The notes under the pieces: generated by a model
What the model was told of the DNA's origin: nothing
The model's database searches: none
The model's input: the letters and a program-made list of their open reading frames with translations, nothing else
Assembly (NCBI RefSeq): GCF_963681195.1
Contig: NZ_OY808997.1
Span: 2,976,001 to 3,040,000, forward strand
Reading direction: 5' to 3'
DNA length: 64,000 nt
DNA from: Vibrio sp. 16
GTDB lineage: Bacteria > Pseudomonadota > Gammaproteobacteria > Enterobacterales > Vibrionaceae
Program-made: the position numbers and the translations under genes
Shown here: in pieces, positions 17,774-27,043 of the stretch
Position numbering within the stretch: position 1 is the stretch's first letter
How the letters are laid out: the number at the start of each line of letters is the position of its first letter

Positions 17774-18544
17774 ATGTATCAGTTGTATTGGACCGCTTTT
17801 CGCAGTTTATTAGCCAAAGAGATCAATCGCTTTACCCGCATTTGGGTGCAAACCTTGGTTCCACCGGCGATCACGATGACGCTATATTTTATCATTTTTG
17901 GCAGCTTGATCGGCTCTAGAATTGGCGAGATGAACGGTTTTAGCTACATGGAGTACATTGTTCCTGGCTTGATTATGATGTCGGTGATTACTAACTCATA
18001 CTCGAATGTAGCATCATCGTTTTTCAGTGCTAAGTTCCAAAAAAACATTGAAGAGTTGTTGGTTGCGCCTGTACCCAACTATGTGATCATTTTAGGATTT
18101 GTGATGGGTGGTGTAGTGCGAGGTTTGCTCGTCGGCACCATCGTTACTGTTGTCTCACTACTGTTTGTTGATCTTCAAGTTGAGCACTGGGGCATAATCA
18201 TCGCGACTGTATTTATGACCTCTGTCGTGTTTGCTTTGGGGGGCTTGATCAATGCGGTGTTCGCGAAGACGTTTGATGATATCTCGATCATCCCGACTTT
18301 TGTCTTAACGCCTTTGACCTATCTTGGTGGCGTGTTTTACTCCATCAGCTTGTTACCTGAGTTTTGGCAGGGGGTGTCGAAAATCAATCCGATTGTCTAC
18401 ATGGTTAACGCATTCCGCTACGGCTTTTTGGGGGTATCTGATGTTGGTATTGTCACTTCATTTGGTGTGTTGAGTATTTTCGTTGTCGTGTTGTACGCGA
18501 TCGCGCACTACTTAGTGACTAAGGGAATCGGCTTAAGAAGCTAG
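17774..18544 (+). CDS. yadH: YadH-type ABC-2 exporter permease
   Basis: Six-helix ABC-2 inner-membrane permease, 256 residues, the same length as E. coli YadH. The conserved ABC-2 stretch ELLVAPVPNYVIILGFVMGG is followed by hydrophobic helices, and a re-entrant PLTYLGGVFYSI loop lies before the last helix. It forms the channel driven by YadG. Substrate unknown in both organisms. Confidence 0.92.
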   Translation: MYQLYWTAFRSLLAKEINRFTRIWVQTLVPPAITMTLYFIIFGSLIGSRIGEMNGFSYMEYIVPGLIMMSVITNSYSNVASSFFSAKFQKNIEELLVAPVPNYVIILGFVMGGVVRGLLVGTIVTVVSLLFVDLQVEHWGIIIATVFMTSVVFALGGLINAVFAKTFDDISIIPTFVLTPLTYLGGVFYSISLLPEFWQGVSKINPIVYMVNAFRYGFLGVSDVGIVTSFGVLSIFVVVLYAIAHYLVTKGIGLRS

Positions 18545-18564
18545 TTGACGAATTCATTTGAATC

Positions 18565-18600
18565 AAAAAAGGCTTGGTGCGCAGCACCAAGCCTTTTTAA
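18565..18600. terminator. Bidirectional terminator between yadH and panC
   Basis: A 10-bp stem GGCTTGGTGC/GCACCAAGCC with a 3-nt loop, A6 before and T5 after: it works for yadH (plus) and for the pan operon (minus). Confidence 0.9.
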
Positions 18601-18614
18601 ACGATAGTAGGCGA

Positions 18615-19517
18615 TTACTCGCTCTTTTCATCAGAGGTTGACGCTTCTTCCTCTTCTTTAGTTTCCACTGTCATCTCAACCACTTGGTTATCGATAAGAC
18701 GTGCCTTGCCTAAGAATGCAGACATCAGAATCACGGCTTGAGTGGTTTCGGCTGTAATCGCTTGGAGCGTGCGAGCATCGCGGATAAAGATTTCATCAGG
18801 CTGGAGACCTGCGGCACGCAGCTGATCGCTGGCATCTTCAATCACAGAGGCGTAGTCATCACGACCACCGCGGATTGCACTGCTGATCCAACGCATGGTA
18901 CGAGCCAATACTGGTGCACGCTGACGCTCATCTAGAGTCAACAGACCGTTGCGAGAGCTCATTGCAAGGCCATCCATTTCACGAACTGTTGGCACACCAA
19001 TGATCTCGATATCGAGCGCTAAGTCTTCAGTCATCTTTCGGATGACTGCTAACTGTTGAAAATCTTTTTCGCCAAAGCAAGCCACATCGGGCTGAACAAT
19101 GTTGAACAGCTTGGTGACTATTGTTGAGACGCCACGGAAATGACCAGGGCGTGATGCACCTTCTAGAATGGTCGATAAACCTGGAACATCAACCGATGTT
19201 TGTTTATCGAGCCCTTCAGGGTAGATGATTTCAGGCGTTGGGGTGAAGACCAATTCTACTGCCTCACCGCTTAGCTTGGTGAGGTCGTCTTCCAATGTGC
19301 GAGGGTAGTTATTGAGATCGTCAGCACGCTCAAACTGCATTGGGTTAACGAAAATACTCACCACAACCACATCAGCGTGCTCGCGAGCTTTGCGTACTAA
19401 CGTTAAGTGACCTTCGTGTAGGTTGCCCATCGTTGGTACAAACGCGATTGTTCGGCCATCTCTTTTATACTGTTTAATTTGCTCACGAAGAGCAGCAATT
19501 TCAGCAAAAGTTTGCAT
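18615..19517 (-). CDS. panC: PanC, pantothenate synthetase
   Basis: Joins pantoate and beta-alanine with ATP to make pantothenate, the CoA precursor. The adenylate-forming motifs [11 protein letters not shown] (HIGH-type) and AMSSRNGLL (KMSKS-type) are intact. The ATG at 19517 has AGGATAA at proper spacing; an ATG two codons upstream would overlap that site. At 300 residues it is about 17 longer than E. coli PanC (283) because of an acidic Glu/Ser-rich tail ending [13 protein letters not shown]. Last gene of the pcnB-folK-panB-panC run. Confidence 0.94.
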   Translation of the reverse strand: MQTFAEIAALREQIKQYKRDGRTIAFVPTMGNLHEGHLTLVRKAREHADVVVVSIFVNPMQFERADDLNNYPRTLEDDLTKLSGEAVELVFTPTPEIIYPEGLDKQTSVDVPGLSTILEGASRPGHFRGVSTIVTKLFNIVQPDVACFGEKDFQQLAVIRKMTEDLALDIEIIGVPTVREMDGLAMSSRNGLLTLDERQRAPVLARTMRWISSAIRGGRDDYASVIEDASDQLRAAGLQPDEIFIRDARTLQAITAETTQAVILMSAFLGKARLIDNQVVEMTVETKEEEEASTSDEKSE

Positions 19518-19528
19518 GAACATTATCC

Positions 19529-20323
19529 TCAGGCAATAGTGTGTGCGTCGTCAGGGAACGCACCGCTCTCAACGTCTTGTTTGTATTTGGCAACAGCTTT
19601 GCGCATGTCTCCGGTTTCAGCAAGGAAGTTTTTCGAGAACTTTGGCATGTAGTTAGCGGCAATACCAAACATGTCGTGCATCACTAAGATTTGACCGTCT
19701 GTCACGTTACCCGCACCAATACCAATCACCGGCACATCACACACTTCTGTGATGCGAGCTGCCAGCTCTTTAGGTACACATTCCAGTAGGATGATTTGCG
19801 CGCCTGCCTCTTGGAGCGCTAGGGCATCGCGAACCATGCGATCCGCTTTTTCTTGGTCGCGGCCTTGTACCTTAAAGCCACCAAAAATGTTGACTGACTG
19901 AGGCGTTAAGCCAAGATGAGCACAAACTGGTACGGCACGCTCTGTCAGCATTTTTACGGTCTCGACTAACCAGTCGCCACCTTCGATTTTCACCATATTT
20001 GCACCCGCACGCATTAGCTTTCCTGCGTTCTCACATGCTTGCTCAGGCGTTGCGTAACTCATAAATGGCATATCGGCCATTAGAAGGCAGTTTGGGCTTC
20101 CTGCGCGTACACAGCGTGTGTGGTAGGCTAACTCTTCTACTGTGACTGGCAGCGTTGACGATTCTCCTTGAAGAACCATGCCAAGTGAATCACCGACGAG
20201 TAGCACGGGCATTTCTTGGCTTTCAAATAGCTGCGCAAAACTTGCGTCATAAGCGGTAGAAGTGGCAAATTTACGACCTTCCTGCTTCCATTTCATCAGA
20301 TCGCTAATGGTTATTTTTTTCAT
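19529..20323 (-). CDS. panB: PanB, ketopantoate hydroxymethyltransferase
   Basis: First committed step of pantothenate synthesis: adds a one-carbon unit from methylene-tetrahydrofolate to 2-ketoisovalerate. The N-terminal [11 protein letters not shown] metal/substrate loop and [11 protein letters not shown] catalytic-Glu segment are present; 264 residues, the same as E. coli. It stops 11 nt before panC. folK lies 22 nt upstream, a logical link since both depend on folate chemistry. Confidence 0.95.
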   Translation of the reverse strand: MKKITISDLMKWKQEGRKFATSTAYDASFAQLFESQEMPVLLVGDSLGMVLQGESSTLPVTVEELAYHTRCVRAGSPNCLLMADMPFMSYATPEQACENAGKLMRAGANMVKIEGGDWLVETVKMLTERAVPVCAHLGLTPQSVNIFGGFKVQGRDQEKADRMVRDALALQEAGAQIILLECVPKELAARITEVCDVPVIGIGAGNVTDGQILVMHDMFGIAANYMPKFSKNFLAETGDMRKAVAKYKQDVESGAFPDDAHTIA

Positions 20324-20345
20324 GATTTTTCCTTATAGGAGTTGG

Positions 20346-20834
20346 CTATGATTGCCAAATACGCAGACCGTTTTGCTCAACGACTTTAAGTAAGTCTTCC
20401 AGTCTGGTCCCACATGGGAGGGTTAAATTTGGTGCGATTTCGGCAAGCGGGTAGAGCACAAACTCGCGCTCTTTCATTCCATAATGTGGAACAACGAGAC
20501 GCTCCGAATCAATCACCTCATTGCCGTAAAGAATGATGTCGAGATCTAAGGTTCTTGGGCCCCAGCGCTCTTCTTTACGGACGCGCCCTTGTTCTAGTTC
20601 AATAGCTTGTGTGCAATCGAGTAGCTCAAGTGGCGTTAATTCTGTTTTTACTTCAACAACGGCATTAATGTAGTCAGGCTGATCCTGCGGCCCCATGGGC
20701 GTACTGCTGTATAAGCTAGAGGTTCGCACAAACTCTGAGCGAGGCAGGCTTTTGAGCGCATGAATGGCTTCATTCGCTTGAGTAACAGGATCGGCAAGAT
20801 TGCTACCAACCGCAATAAAGACGGTGTTCATCAT
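20346..20834 (-). CDS. folK: FolK, hydroxymethyl-dihydropterin pyrophosphokinase
   Basis: Folate biosynthesis: transfers pyrophosphate from ATP to 6-hydroxymethyl-7,8-dihydropterin. N-terminal IAVGSNL, central RWGPRTLDLDIILYG (the HPPK signature with the two metal-binding Asp) and VPHYGMKEREFVL are visible. 162 residues. Two tandem ATG codons open the gene; the first overlaps the pcnB stop (ATGA), so translation is likely coupled. Confidence 0.95.
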   Translation of the reverse strand: MMNTVFIAVGSNLADPVTQANEAIHALKSLPRSEFVRTSSLYSSTPMGPQDQPDYINAVVEVKTELTPLELLDCTQAIELEQGRVRKEERWGPRTLDLDIILYGNEVIDSERLVVPHYGMKEREFVLYPLAEIAPNLTLPCGTRLEDLLKVVEQNGLRIWQS

Positions 20835-22195
20835 GATGCTTTCGACTTTTTCTTGCGATACGTTTTACGGCGACGCTGTCTTGGCTTTTCATCGCTGCTG
20901 GCATCTAAATCAGCCACCATGGCTTGACGCATGTTACGACCCGCATTTTGGAAGGTTTCCCACCATTTGGCGAGTTGCTGGGTTTCGCCTTGCTCAATTT
21001 CACCGCGCATTTCTAAGAAATCGAAGCCTGCACGGAACTTATTGAGCTCCATTAGGCGGAACGCTCGTTTACCATTGCGGCGAGGCATGCGAAGTTGCAG
21101 TTGCCAAATTTCGCGGATGGTCGCGGTGTGGCGACGTGGAATGGCGATGGAACGAACTTGATCATCGAGAACCTGGTTGCTCGCTTCCATGATTGCATCG
21201 TAGTAAGCGAGTTTGCGTTTCTCCATCAACTGCTGCGCTTTTGCTTGTAGCGGATACCACAGCATGGCGGCGAACATAAACGCAGGGTTGATACGTTTAC
21301 CTTCTTCGATACGTTGATCGGTCGAATCGAGAACCAAATCTAGCATTTGCTCAGTTGGTGAGTCGTACTCTTCAGTGAAGAACTCGGCGATGGTTGGGAA
21401 CAGTTGCTGAAACAAGTTGTATTCACGCATCAGGTGGTAGGTTTCTAGACCGTGGCCTGATTGCAGCATCTTGAGTGATTCTTCGTAGAGTCGTGCTGGT
21501 GGAATATCGCGCAGTAAGACTGCCATCTCTTCGATTGGCGCTGCGGTATCTTCCTCGATGTCGAAGTCTAATTTTACCGCGAATCGAATTGCGCGCAGCA
21601 TACGGACTGGATCTTCGCGATAACGCGTTTCAGGATCGCCAATCAGACGAACCAATTTGTCTTCAAGATCTTCGACGCCGCCTGCATAATCGTGAATTGA
21701 GTAGTCGGCAATGCTGTAGTACATCGCATTGATGGTAAAGTCGCGACGCTCGGCGTCTTCATCAATCGTGCCGTACACATTGTCACGGAGCAGCATCCCT
21801 TCTTTGGATTGCTGAGAAACGTTCTTGCTCGGTTCTTGGTGGTGACCGCGGAATGTGGCGACTTCAATGATATCGCGACCAAACATAATGTGCGCGAGAC
21901 GGAATCGGCGTCCGATTAGGCGACAGTTTTTAAATAACTGGCGAATTTGCTCTGGCGTTGCGTTGGTCGCAATGTCAAAGTCTTTTGGTTGTTGGCCGAG
22001 TAGAAGGTCTCGAACTCCGCCCCCAACAAGATATGCGTCAAAGCCTGCTCCATGAAGTCTGTACAGCACTTTCAGTGCATTATCACTGATCTTCTTACGA
22101 GAGACGTTGTGCTCTTGGCGAGTGATGATATTCAGAGAAAGCTCTGGGTATATGTTCTTTTCGCTTGGTGTATCGTCGTTTTTGTTCATGTGCAT
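20831..22195 (-). CDS. pcnB: PcnB, poly(A) polymerase I
   Basis: Adds 3' poly(A) tails that mark RNAs for decay and so affects plasmid copy number and sRNA turnover. Class II nucleotidyltransferase: VGGGVRDLLLG, then DFDIATNATPEQ with catalytic Asp pair, RRDFTINAMYY, and RYREDPVRMLRAIRFA. The C-terminus is Arg/Lys-rich (RQRRRKTYRKKKSK), the usual PcnB RNA-binding tail. 454 residues. The start is uncertain between ATG at 22195 and 22189; neither has a strong ribosome site. First gene of the operon. Confidence 0.94.
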   Translation of the reverse strand: MHMNKNDDTPSEKNIYPELSLNIITRQEHNVSRKKISDNALKVLYRLHGAGFDAYLVGGGVRDLLLGQQPKDFDIATNATPEQIRQLFKNCRLIGRRFRLAHIMFGRDIIEVATFRGHHQEPSKNVSQQSKEGMLLRDNVYGTIDEDAERRDFTINAMYYSIADYSIHDYAGGVEDLEDKLVRLIGDPETRYREDPVRMLRAIRFAVKLDFDIEEDTAAPIEEMAVLLRDIPPARLYEESLKMLQSGHGLETYHLMREYNLFQQLFPTIAEFFTEEYDSPTEQMLDLVLDSTDQRIEEGKRINPAFMFAAMLWYPLQAKAQQLMEKRKLAYYDAIMEASNQVLDDQVRSIAIPRRHTATIREIWQLQLRMPRRNGKRAFRLMELNKFRAGFDFLEMRGEIEQGETQQLAKWWETFQNAGRNMRQAMVADLDASSDEKPRQRRRKTYRKKKSKAS

Positions 22196-22275
22196 CTGGC
22201 AATAATATGGTGAAAACCAACCTTGCTACAGGCTTAATTTGTGCCTAATAAGGCGAATTTGCGGCTAATAATAGC

Positions 22276-23166
22276 TTACGGCGAGCGGTTTGAGAATCTT
22301 GGTGTGATCTCGATCGATGCTGGCAACTGCTGCAAGTGCCAATTTTTAACGCCCCAATCAATGATCTCACTCACGCTCAGCTGTTTGATATCTTGTGGCA
22401 TTTCAAAGCCTAAAAAGCGCATTGCGTCTAACAGAGCGGGCTTTGGATTGCGATTATCAATGGCTGGCGCATGATTCTGCTTGGACAACTTCTGACCATT
22501 GTCCCCTAGCGCCAGTGGAAGATGAAGATAGCTCACAGGCGCTTTACCTAGCATATGATACAAGCTAATTTGGCGTCCTGTAGGTTCAATCAGGTCGGCG
22601 CCACGAACCACTTCTGTGATGCCTTGGTCAATGTCATCCAATACTACCGCAAGGTTGTAAGCAAATAACCCATCGCGGCGTTTTATAATGAAATCTTCAT
22701 CTGCTAAGGCGGTTGGAATCGTCAGTTGACCGTGCTTCTCATCTTCAAATTGATAGATAGGATGTGTCATTTTTAGGCGAATGGCACAGTTATCTGGCTG
22801 ATTGAGCGTTAAATCACGGCAAGTGCCTTGATAAAAGCCACCCATTGCTTTGATTTGTTTGCGTGTACATTGGCAGTAGTAGGCTTGACCTGATTGCAGC
22901 CAGTGTTCGATTTGGTGCTGGTATAAGTCATGGCGTTGACTTTGATAAACGACTTCGCCATCCCAATGCAGTTGGTACGCTTCCAGTGTCTCAAGGATCA
23001 AGCTAGCCGCCCCGGGCATCTCTCTCGGAGGGTCAAGATCTTCAATTCGAACCAACCATTGACCTTGCTGTGACTTGGCTTGGAAGTAACTGCCTAACGC
23101 GGCAACTAAGGAGCCAAAGTGCAAAGGTCCAGACGGTGATGGGGCAAAACGGCCAATGTAACTCAT
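22276..23166 (-). CDS. gluQ: GluQ, glutamyl-Q tRNA(Asp) synthetase
   Basis: Modifies queuosine at the wobble base of tRNA(Asp) with glutamate; a truncated GluRS lacking the anticodon domain. N-terminal RFAPSPSGPLHFGSL (HIGH-type motif), Cys cluster CQCTRKQ...GTC that can bind zinc, RGADLIEPTGRQ, and KLSKQN in place of KMSKS. 296 residues. As in many proteobacteria it follows dksA, here separated by a terminator-like hairpin. Confidence 0.94.
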   Translation of the reverse strand: MSYIGRFAPSPSGPLHFGSLVAALGSYFQAKSQQGQWLVRIEDLDPPREMPGAASLILETLEAYQLHWDGEVVYQSQRHDLYQHQIEHWLQSGQAYYCQCTRKQIKAMGGFYQGTCRDLTLNQPDNCAIRLKMTHPIYQFEDEKHGQLTIPTALADEDFIIKRRDGLFAYNLAVVLDDIDQGITEVVRGADLIEPTGRQISLYHMLGKAPVSYLHLPLALGDNGQKLSKQNHAPAIDNRNPKPALLDAMRFLGFEMPQDIKQLSVSEIIDWGVKNWHLQQLPASIEITPRFSNRSP

Positions 23167-23182
23167 AGCAATTCACTAAACC

Positions 23183-23206
23183 AAAAAGGGAGCGAATGCT
23201 CCCTTT
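23183..23206 (-). terminator. Terminator between dksA and gluQ
   Basis: A 9-bp stem AAAGGGAGC/GCTCCCTTT with a 4-nt loop; on the minus strand the stem continues into a T run. A terminator in the same place between dksA and gluQ is known in E. coli and Shigella, so gluQ probably depends on read-through. Confidence 0.8.
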
Positions 23207-23228
23207 ATAATTAACAGAATGGAGGTGA

Positions 23229-23675
23229 TTAACCTTGCATTTGTTTCTCTTTGATCTCTGCAAGTGTTTTACAGTCGATACAAAGGTCTGCAGTTGGACG
23301 GGCTTCCAAACGACGGATGCCAATCTCAATGCCACAAGAATCACAGAAACCAAACTCATCTTCTTCGATTTTGTTTAGTGTCTTTTCAATCTTCTTGATT
23401 AGACGGCGCTCACGGTCACGGTTTCGAAGTTCAAGGCTGAACTCTTCTTCTTGAGACGCGCGGTCAACTGGATCTGGGAAATTCGCTGCTTCATCCTGCA
23501 TGTGGTGAACAGTGCGATCAACTTCTTCCCTGAGCTGGTTGCGCCAAGCTGTCAAAATTTTTGTAAAATGAGCCATTTGCTCTGGTGACATGTACTCTTC
23601 ACCAGCCTTCTCTTGATATGGCTCAACCCCTGCAATGGCTAGGATGCCTAGCGCTTTTTTCTTTGATTCTGGCAT
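23229..23675 (-). CDS. dksA: DksA, RNA polymerase secondary-channel factor
   Basis: Works with ppGpp in the stringent response, lowering rRNA transcription and raising amino-acid promoters. The coiled-coil carries the tip region [17 protein letters not shown] with the essential Asp residues. A four-cysteine zinc finger follows (CDSCGIEIG...CIDC). 148 residues, near the usual 151. Its own promoter is visible at 23733-23761. Confidence 0.96.
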   Translation of the reverse strand: MPESKKKALGILAIAGVEPYQEKAGEEYMSPEQMAHFTKILTAWRNQLREEVDRTVHHMQDEAANFPDPVDRASQEEEFSLELRNRDRERRLIKKIEKTLNKIEEDEFGFCDSCGIEIGIRRLEARPTADLCIDCKTLAEIKEKQMQG

Positions 23676-23732
23676 GCAGCATCTCCTACTAACACCTAGT
23701 CAACTGCGCTCGCAGTTAATTTAAGGCGGGTA

Positions 23733-23761
23733 TCTATAGCAAAAAGAACTTATCGAGGCAA
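23733..23761 (-). promoter_or_regulatory. Predicted dksA promoter with GC-rich discriminator
   Basis: On the minus strand TTGCCT (plus 23756-23761), 17-bp spacer, TATAGA (plus 23733-23738), then TACCCGCC as a GC-rich discriminator. Such discriminators are typical of promoters inhibited by ppGpp/DksA, which would fit feedback on dksA itself. Confidence 0.6.
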
Positions 23762-23812
23762 ACTCTGAATCGTAAAGTTGTTGTCAATGTGAAGGTGACA
23801 CCACTTTTTCTG

Positions 23813-24526
23813 TCAATTGATAAATTCAATTGCGTTGACCAGTTTCATCTCTGAGTTGGAAAGCTCGGCCTTGTAGCACAGGACTTCCACCCCTTGTTCT
23901 TGCGCAGTTTTCAGTAATTGTGAATATTTGGCGTCTATATGGTGTGCGGCAGACACTTTTTCAATACCCGAATGTAAAACAGTGAACAAAAGTACCGCTC
24001 TATGTCCACTTTGTGCCATTTCTGAGAGTTCTCTCAGATGCTTTTGGCCTCTTGTCGTGACAGCATCGGGGAAATAACCTTGCCCAGCAAGTTTTTCGTC
24101 CAGTAAGGTGACACTCTTAACTTCTATATAGCATTTTGGTTTATTTTCTGAATTGAGCAAGATATCGATTCGACTATTTTCATTGCCATATTTTACTTCT
24201 GTTTGAAGTTGATCATACCCTTGCAGCTCAGCGATGGTACCTGATTGGATAGCTTCTACTGCCAATTGGTTAGCGCGTGCGGTGTTTATACAAATGCGAT
24301 GCCCTTGTGCTGTTTCGGTCAACTCCCAGCTGTTGGGGTACTTACGTTTAGGGTTGTCGGAAGTGGAATACCACACGGCATTGCCGGGCGTAGCACAACC
24401 CGTCATCGCTCCGGTGTTGGCGCAATGAATGGTGCGCTCACTGCCATCAGGCAAGGTAATGTCAGCGAGAAAGCGCTTGTATCGTTGAATAAGTGTGGCA
24501 GGTTCTAATGCGGGCTCGAACTTCAT
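23813..24526 (-). CDS. sfsA: SfsA family protein
   Basis: Named for sugar fermentation stimulation in E. coli; its biochemical role is not settled, though the family has a nuclease-like fold and was proposed to bind DNA. The 237 residues include the family segments [33 protein letters not shown] (a D-ExK-like nuclease triad) and [13 protein letters not shown]. It starts 55 bp from the predicted start of divergent hrpB. The minus-strand order sfsA-dksA is the usual one. Confidence 0.93.
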   Translation of the reverse strand: MKFEPALEPATLIQRYKRFLADITLPDGSERTIHCANTGAMTGCATPGNAVWYSTSDNPKRKYPNSWELTETAQGHRICINTARANQLAVEAIQSGTIAELQGYDQLQTEVKYGNENSRIDILLNSENKPKCYIEVKSVTLLDEKLAGQGYFPDAVTTRGQKHLRELSEMAQSGHRAVLLFTVLHSGIEKVSAAHHIDAKYSQLLKTAQEQGVEVLCYKAELSNSEMKLVNAIEFIN

Positions 24527-24581
24527 TTGGCACTGTTTTTATGTACAATAGTTGCCAACATTACACCACAAGGCTTTCCCA

Positions 24582-27041
24582 TTGTCACAACTGCCTATTG
24601 AAGGCGTGATGCCTGAGTTACTCTCGGGTGTTCGCGACTGCGCTCAACTGATCCTCAAAGCGGCCCCCGGCGCGGGTAAATCGACCCATTTCCCCTTACA
24701 GCTCGTCAAGCAAGGGGGGATCGCGGGCAAAATCATCATGCTAGAACCCAGAAGGCTGGCGGCGCGTAATATTGCGCGTTATTTGGCTCAGCAGTTGGGC
24801 GAGAGTGTTGGCCAGCGAATAGGATATCGAGTTCGTGGCGAAACTAAAGTGAGTGCCACAACCCAACTCGAGATAGTGACAGAAGGGATCCTGACTCGCA
24901 TGATTCAGTCGGATCCTGAGTTGAACGGAGTGGATCTCATTCTGTTTGATGAGTTTCATGAACGCAGCATCCATACCGATACGGCACTTGCGTTTTGTAT
25001 AGAGATTCAAGAAGCGCTGCGTGATGATCTTAAGTTAGTGGTGATGTCGGCAACGCTCGATCAAGCGGCGCTGTGTCGATTGCTTCCTGAGGCGCGTTAT
25101 ATCGAATCTCAAGGTCGAAGCTATCCAGTTGAGTTTCGCTATCAGCCTGGGAAAGCCAATGATCGCCTTGAAGAGCTAATGAGCAAGCAAATCGCTAGCT
25201 TAATGAATCAAGAGAGCGGCTCTCTGCTTGCATTTTTGCCTGGTGTGGCTGCCATTAAACGCGTGGAAGAAAGGCTGGCGGGCTTGCCTAAAGACATTCA
25301 AATTTGCCCCCTTTATGGCCAGTTAAACTTTGCTCAGCAGCAGATGGCGATTCAACCCGCGGAGCCCGGCAAGAGAAAAGTGGTGTTGGCAACCAATATT
25401 GCGGAGACCTCGTTGACCATTGAAGGCATACGTTTGGTGGTGGATTCGGGGCTTGAGCGGGTGGCCAAGTTCGACCTAAAAAGTGGCGTAACACGCCTAG
25501 AGCAAGTTCGTATTGCCAAATCTTCAGCCGAGCAACGAGCCGGTCGAGCAGGGCGTTTGGAAGCGGGCATTTGTGTGCGCTTATATAGTGAGAGCCAACT
25601 CAATCAGCAGCCGGATGTGCCCCCTGCGGAAATTCTTCATTCTGATTTGGCAAACCTAGCGCTTGAGCTCACCCAGTGGGGAGCGCAGGATGTGAATGAT
25701 TTGCTCTGGCTCGACACTCCGCCAAAAAGTGCCATAGGGCAGGCGCGCTCCCTGTTGAGATCGTTGCATCTGCTCGATGAGAAGGGGCAACTGACCCAAG
25801 CAGGATCGCTTGCGGTGACGCTTGGGGTAGAGCCGCGTATTGCCGCGATGCTCTCGACGGCGAAAGCTCACCAATGTATTGATACTGGAGTGATGGTTGC
25901 GGCGCTGCTTGAAGAGCCCGAGCGTAATCAAGTCGATTTTTCTCACAGCGTCCATCGCTTTAAGCAAGGGAAACACGCCAAGCAACCTCTGGTTGAGCAG
26001 CGCGCGCGCGCTTTGGCGAAAAAATTATCGGCAGACTTTTCGTTGTCGCGCTGTGATGAATCCTTGGTCGCAATGTTGTTATCCAGTGCTTTTCCTGATC
26101 GCATTGCCAAGGCTCGAGACAATCAAGTCGGACGCTTTCTACTTGCCAATGGCCACGGCGGAGAAATGCGCATGGAAGAAGGGCTATCAAGTTGTGATTA
26201 TATTGTGGCGATTGAACTGATGCGCAGCCACTCTGATTCTTCAACTATTTTCTCGGCGATCGAACTCGACATTCATCAACTTGAACAGATGTGCCCAGAT
26301 GCGTTTATCGATCTGGATGTCGTTGATTGGGATGAACAAAAGGGACGCTTAGTCGCTGAGCGCCAGCAAAAGTTTGGTAAGCTCATTGTTTCAAAAGTGG
26401 CGCTTCCAGAACCATCAAACGAAAAAATGACGCAAGCTTTACTCAATTTTATTCGTCGTAAAGGCTTATCAGTATTAAATTGGACGCCAAAAAGTATCGC
26501 GGAGCTGGAGCGATTTCGTTGTGCGGCGGACTGGCTGCCTGAACACAATTGGCCTCAATTGTCGGATGCCGCTTTGCTTGAGCAACTCGATGTTTGGCTA
26601 GAGCCTTATTTGACGGGTGTGAGCTCGGTCAAAGCTCTTGGGAAAGTGGACGTTCTAGCAGCGTTGACGGCGTTTCTCGGTTGGCCGCTTAATCAAGAGA
26701 TCGAAGAGTGGCTACCCACACATTACACATTACCGACAGGCACGAAGAAAGCGATTCGCTATCAACAAGGCCAAGAGCCTGTGCTCTCGGTAAGGATGCA
26801 AGAAGTCTTTGGTGAGCAAACTTCACCTCAAATTGCTCTTGGTCGAAAGACCATTGTGTTAGAGCTGCTGTCTCCAGCTCAGCGTCCTTTGCAAGTGACG
26901 CGGGATCTCGCCAGTTTTTGGCAAGGTGCCTATAAAGAGGTGCAAAAAGAGATGAAAGGGCGTTACCCGAAGCATGTCTGGCCTGACGACCCAGCAACTC
27001 ATATCGCGACAACTAAGACCAAAAGACAGTTAAATCAGTAA
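24582..27041 (+). CDS. hrpB: HrpB, DEAH-box ATP-dependent helicase
   Basis: Predicted RNA helicase of the DEAH/RHA class; its cellular role is poorly defined, with reported links to cell-envelope enzyme regulation and mRNA processing for relatives. Walker A APGAGKST, the DEFH motif (DEAH variant) in LILFDEFHERS, motif III MSATL, and motif VI AEQRAGRAGRLEAG are intact, followed by a long HrpB-specific C-terminal region. No ATG fits. I chose the TTG at 24582: it follows AAGG by 8 nt and aligns with the E. coli start (MSSLPVAAV). Another TTG at 24552 is possible. mrcB begins 2 nt after its stop. Confidence 0.92.
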   Translation: MSQLPIEGVMPELLSGVRDCAQLILKAAPGAGKSTHFPLQLVKQGGIAGKIIMLEPRRLAARNIARYLAQQLGESVGQRIGYRVRGETKVSATTQLEIVTEGILTRMIQSDPELNGVDLILFDEFHERSIHTDTALAFCIEIQEALRDDLKLVVMSATLDQAALCRLLPEARYIESQGRSYPVEFRYQPGKANDRLEELMSKQIASLMNQESGSLLAFLPGVAAIKRVEERLAGLPKDIQICPLYGQLNFAQQQMAIQPAEPGKRKVVLATNIAETSLTIEGIRLVVDSGLERVAKFDLKSGVTRLEQVRIAKSSAEQRAGRAGRLEAGICVRLYSESQLNQQPDVPPAEILHSDLANLALELTQWGAQDVNDLLWLDTPPKSAIGQARSLLRSLHLLDEKGQLTQAGSLAVTLGVEPRIAAMLSTAKAHQCIDTGVMVAALLEEPERNQVDFSHSVHRFKQGKHAKQPLVEQRARALAKKLSADFSLSRCDESLVAMLLSSAFPDRIAKARDNQVGRFLLANGHGGEMRMEEGLSSCDYIVAIELMRSHSDSSTIFSAIELDIHQLEQMCPDAFIDLDVVDWDEQKGRLVAERQQKFGKLIVSKVALPEPSNEKMTQALLNFIRRKGLSVLNWTPKSIAELERFRCAADWLPEHNWPQLSDAALLEQLDVWLEPYLTGVSSVKALGKVDVLAALTAFLGWPLNQEIEEWLPTHYTLPTGTKKAIRYQQGQEPVLSVRMQEVFGEQTSPQIALGRKTIVLELLSPAQRPLQVTRDLASFWQGAYKEVQKEMKGRYPKHVWPDDPATHIATTKTKRQLNQ

Positions 27042-27043
27042 CC

